DNA of 7,909 bases from JAYELX01 sp964544065 (GTDB lineage Bacteria > Chloroflexota > Anaerolineae > Anaerolineales > UBA11858). Positions 6,245-7,909 of this stretch are shown one piece after another. The position numbers and the translations under genes are program-made. Numbering within the stretch: the stretch's first letter is position 1; each line of letters begins with the position of its first letter. Under the pieces are notes generated by a model. That model did no database searches. It was not told the DNA's origin and saw only the letters and a list, made by a program, of their open reading frames with translations. The stretch lies in contig CAZJBA010000142.1 in the NCBI GenBank assembly GCA_964544065.1, forward strand, positions 1-7,909. Reading direction: 5' to 3'.

Positions 6245-7456
6245 TTATAGACCAGGACTGACCAGAGGGACAGGTGTGAACAGGAGCACGAAAAGGATGA
6301 GGCCAAGCAGGGCAACGGCTCTTCGGCCTGAATCCAACTGCGTGATTTGATCCAGCGGCTCTGCGTATCTGCGCCCAAGCAAGAAGATCAAGACGGCCCA
6401 AAGCCACCATCCAGACCAGACGAATCCAAGCAGTCCTAGAATCCCTAAAATGAATGGCAACAGCTTTTTTGCTCGTTGGTCCAAAAGCACGTAGATGTGA
6501 TGCCCGCCATCTAGTTGCCCTACTGGCAATAGATTGAGGGCGGTGACCAATAAGCCAGCCCACCCGGCCCAGGCTACCGAGTTGAGGGTTACATCCATGC
6601 CCCCGTTGGGGAAAGGAGTCCCGCTGAAGAAGTAGCGGATCCAGTAGAGGATGGGGTTGGCAGTTCCGTAACCCGCCGGTTGGGGCAGCAACTTGCCATG
6701 GACGAGATATTTCAGGCCCAGGTAGAGCAAAGAATTGCCCTCGAATCCTTGTCCTGGTGGGAAGACTTGGGGAAGTTGATCCACCGGAGAGGTGGAAAGC
6801 CCGATCAGCAAAACGGGGATGGTTACAATCAACCCCGCCAAGGGGCCGGCCGCGCCGATGTCGAGCAAAGCCCGCTTGTTTTTGGGCGGTTCTTTTAGTT
6901 GGATAAACGCGCCCATGGTGCCGAAAGGACTCAGGGGGAAGGGCAGAAAATAGGGCAAGGATACTTCTGTGTTGTGGTAACGGGCAGCTAAATAGTGGCC
7001 AAACTCGTGGGCGAGCAAAATGGCTAACATGCTGACAGCGAAGGGCCAGCCTTGCCATAGCGCTTGGAGCAAATTGAGAACGTCGGCGCCAACTTCTCCT
7101 GTCAGAGAGCCTTCGAAATTGTACAGCGTTCCGGCAAACAGGACGCTGAACAAGGTCAGGATGAAAAGTCCGACGTTGACCCAGGGGTTGGATCGTTCGG
7201 CTTGAATCAGGCCTCTTTTCAAGTAAATGGTGTGTTTGCTGTCTTCCTTCCGGAAGAGGGGGGTCATGGCGTGAGGTTCGAGCGCTTGGGCGACTTGATC
7301 ATAAGCAGCAGCGGAGTCGCCATAGAGCTTGCCCCGGTACCGGACCAGAAAGCCTTGGTGAGAAGTCCCCCAAGTCGTGTCGTCAATTCGAAACACCTGC
7401 GAGACGATTGTCGTGATCTGGTGTTTTTTTCGTTGTTGTGACTGTTCAACTTGCAT
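6245..7456 (-). CDS. M50 family site-2 protease, EGY-like
   Basis: This 403-residue protein is a multi-pass membrane zinc metalloprotease. The zinc motif is AHEFGHYLAAR (His150, Glu151, His154) and the third ligand is Asp316 in NLLPVGQLDGGHH. Between them lie PYFLPFPLSPFGTMGAFIQ (168-186) and a conserved GAAGPLAGL (201-209), typical of the plant and bacterial EGY/S2P branch. Residues 1-90 form a soluble N-terminal domain. Membrane segments are predicted near 93-112, 138-160, 200-220, 296-312, 331-360 and 380-398. Such proteases cut substrate proteins inside the membrane, often anti-sigma factors or other regulators; the substrate is unknown. There is no PDZ domain. The ATG at 7454-7456 has only a weak A-rich leader (AAAAGAAAAA). 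An inserted element begins 20-28 bp upstream, so the promoter was probably altered by it. Confidence 0.92.
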   Translation of the reverse strand: MQVEQSQQRKKHQITTIVSQVFRIDDTTWGTSHQGFLVRYRGKLYGDSAAAYDQVAQALEPHAMTPLFRKEDSKHTIYLKRGLIQAERSNPWVNVGLFILTLFSVLFAGTLYNFEGSLTGEVGADVLNLLQALWQGWPFAVSMLAILLAHEFGHYLAARYHNTEVSLPYFLPFPLSPFGTMGAFIQLKEPPKNKRALLDIGAAGPLAGLIVTIPVLLIGLSTSPVDQLPQVFPPGQGFEGNSLLYLGLKYLVHGKLLPQPAGYGTANPILYWIRYFFSGTPFPNGGMDVTLNSVAWAGWAGLLVTALNLLPVGQLDGGHHIYVLLDQRAKKLLPFILGILGLLGFVWSGWWLWAVLIFLLGRRYAEPLDQITQLDSGRRAVALLGLILFVLLFTPVPLVSPGL

Positions 7457-7476
7457 GATTGTTTTTCTTTTCGATT

Positions 7477-7484
7477 GATTTCTA
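7477..7484. repeat. Left target-site duplication of the element
   Basis: GATTTCTA lies directly before the left terminal repeat and matches GATTCCTA at 7768-7775 at seven of eight positions. Both copies abut the inverted repeats with no gap, as expected for an 8-bp target duplication that has acquired one transition. Confidence 0.55.
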
Positions 7485-7630
7485 GTATCTTCTCAATATT
7501 TTGGGGAAACGATTACGTAGCCGTAGTTTCCACGCCACGGGCGCGCATGCGGATGCACGCAACACCGAAGCGAGCGACCCCGTGGAAGCGAGATTTGGTA
7601 CCCCTTCGGGCACACAAATGGGTGTGCTCT

Positions 7631-7720
7631 GCCACACGGTGTGCGCCCATCTGGCGTGCCCTCGCTCGCCAACGGCGTGCCTACGGCATGCGCGCCTCCG
7701 GCGGGGCAACACCGTGTGGC
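7631..7720. repeat. Internal inverted repeat allowing an alternative fold
   Basis: GCCACACGGTGT (7631-7642) and ACACCGTGTGGC (7709-7720) are perfect 12-bp reverse complements. This pairing competes with the main symmetry axis of the element, so more than one stable fold is possible. Direct repeats are also present: GGCGTGCC at 7653-7660 and 7674-7681, and GCAACACCG at 7559-7567 and 7706-7714. Confidence 0.6.
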
Positions 7721-7757
7721 TGCGCGAAAATCTCGGCTACATGTTCCCCGCTTTTTT
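7701..7757 (+). terminator. Terminator-like hairpin at the right end of the element
   Basis: GCGGGGCAAC (7701-7710) pairs with GTTCCCCGC (7743-7751) with one bulged base, followed by six T (7752-7757). The 32-nt loop is long for an intrinsic terminator, and no plus-strand gene is visible upstream, so this may only be a by-product of the palindrome. Confidence 0.3.
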
Positions 7758-7767
7758 GAAAAGATAC

Positions 7768-7775
7768 GATTCCTA
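7768..7775. repeat. Right target-site duplication of the element
   Basis: GATTCCTA directly follows the right terminal repeat and pairs with GATTTCTA at 7477-7484 (seven of eight identical). Confidence 0.55.
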
Positions 7776-7814
7776 CCGGTAAATTTGAAGACGATCAGAA
7801 AGCTTAAACACAGG

Positions 7815-7908
7815 CGGGAGTGGATGGGAGTCGAACCCACCGCGGCTCGCAGAACGACCCGCCACCGGTTTTGAAGACCGGGGAGCCCACCGGGACTCAA
7901 CCACCCCC
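7815..7908 (-). tRNA. selC: tRNA-Sec (anticodon UCA)
   Basis: On the minus strand a 94-nt tRNA folds in the selenocysteine form. The acceptor stem has 8 bp (GGGGGTGG 7901-7908 with CCACTCCC 7816-7823, one G-U). The D-stem is a long 6 bp (GAGTCC with GGGCTC) around a 4-nt loop. The anticodon stem CCGGT/ACCGG holds the loop CTTCAAA, with anticodon TCA at 7872-7874, which reads UGA. The long variable arm pairs GCGG-TCG with CGA-CCGC around one mismatch. The T-arm contains GGTTCGACTCC and has 5 bp. The 8+5 acceptor/T arrangement, 6-bp D-stem and UCA anticodon together identify it. The discriminator is G (7815); the genome then reads CCT, so CCA must be added after transcription. It carries selenocysteine to in-frame UGA via SelA and SelB, which are not in the window. 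Confidence 0.95.
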
Positions 7909-7909
7909 A

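Larger units (their letters stand above)
7485..7767. mobile_element. Palindromic MITE-like element, 283 bp, no transposase
   Basis: The ends form ungapped 24-bp inverted repeats: 7485-7508 starts GTATCTTCTCAA and ends GGGGAA, and the complement of 7744-7767 starts GTATCTTTTCAA and ends GGGGAA (18 of 24 identical). Beyond a short gap TAGCCG (7518-7523) and CGGCTA (7734-7739) continue the symmetry. It is flanked by a near-perfect 8-bp duplication. The interior is GC-rich and nested: GCGCGCATGC 7541-7550 with 7686-7695, GCGAGCGA 7570-7577 with 7662-7669, and GCACAC 7610-7615 with GTGTGC 7622-7627. The short open frames inside only follow the palindrome and resemble no protein. I read it as a nonautonomous element moved by a transposase encoded elsewhere. 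It fills the gap between selC and the M50 gene. Confidence 0.7.

Noticed and set aside
6207..7058. 283-codon minus-strand open frame overlapping the M50 gene
   Set aside because: It lies wholly in another frame of a clear protease gene, with Pro, Arg and His-rich translation typical of a shadow frame.
7482..7900. Several overlapping short frames on both strands in the GC-rich region
   Set aside because: They arise from the palindromic element and the tRNA; none has a ribosome site or protein-like composition.

Overview
The window looks like a piece of chromosome from the Chloroflexota, probably class Anaerolineae. This is inferred from protein style rather than a marker gene. The 573-residue protein at 466-2187 combines an N-terminal TPR-like unit, one membrane segment, a Thr-Pro-rich linker and an external TPR array, an architecture I associate with that class. 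Base composition is moderate in the genes and strongly GC-rich and palindromic in one insertion near the right end.

Layout, left to right. A small cysteine-rich metallothionein-like gene (58-273, minus) diverges from a plus-strand pair: the membrane-anchored TPR protein (466-2187) and a soluble PAS histidine kinase (2206-3363). The kinase's last ~20 codons and its stop lie in repeat DNA. After two tandem copies of a hairpin repeat (3325-3400 and 3432-3507) comes a monocistronic FmdB-type zinc-ribbon gene (3614-3907), with a good promoter and a two-way terminator. The rest reads on the minus strand, right to left: selenocysteine tRNA (7815-7908), a 283-bp palindromic MITE-like element (7485-7767), an M50 site-2 protease (6245-7456), a startless gene remnant (5982-6206), a DHH/DHHA1 phosphoesterase (5112-5978) and a PlsC-like acyltransferase (3975-5093). 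The last two are 18 bp apart and probably cotranscribed.

How the genes may work together. The TPR protein and kinase are 18 bp apart and probably form one transcription unit. The kinase has no membrane segment and no response regulator beside it, so the TPR protein could be its membrane partner, but that is inference. The minus-strand genes suggest membrane and RNA housekeeping (intramembrane proteolysis, small-RNA or nucleotide hydrolysis, acyl transfer) rather than a dedicated pathway. selC implies that the organism makes selenoproteins; no other Sec gene is visible.

The most unusual content is repeat DNA. The MITE-like element has 24-bp terminal inverted repeats, an 8-bp near-perfect target duplication and a nested palindromic interior, and it lies between selC and the M50 gene. 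A near-identical copy of its left end (25 of 26 bases) forms the 3' end of the kinase gene, 4.2 kb away, just before the tandem hairpins. I see no CRISPR array, phage, toxin-antitoxin or defence system.
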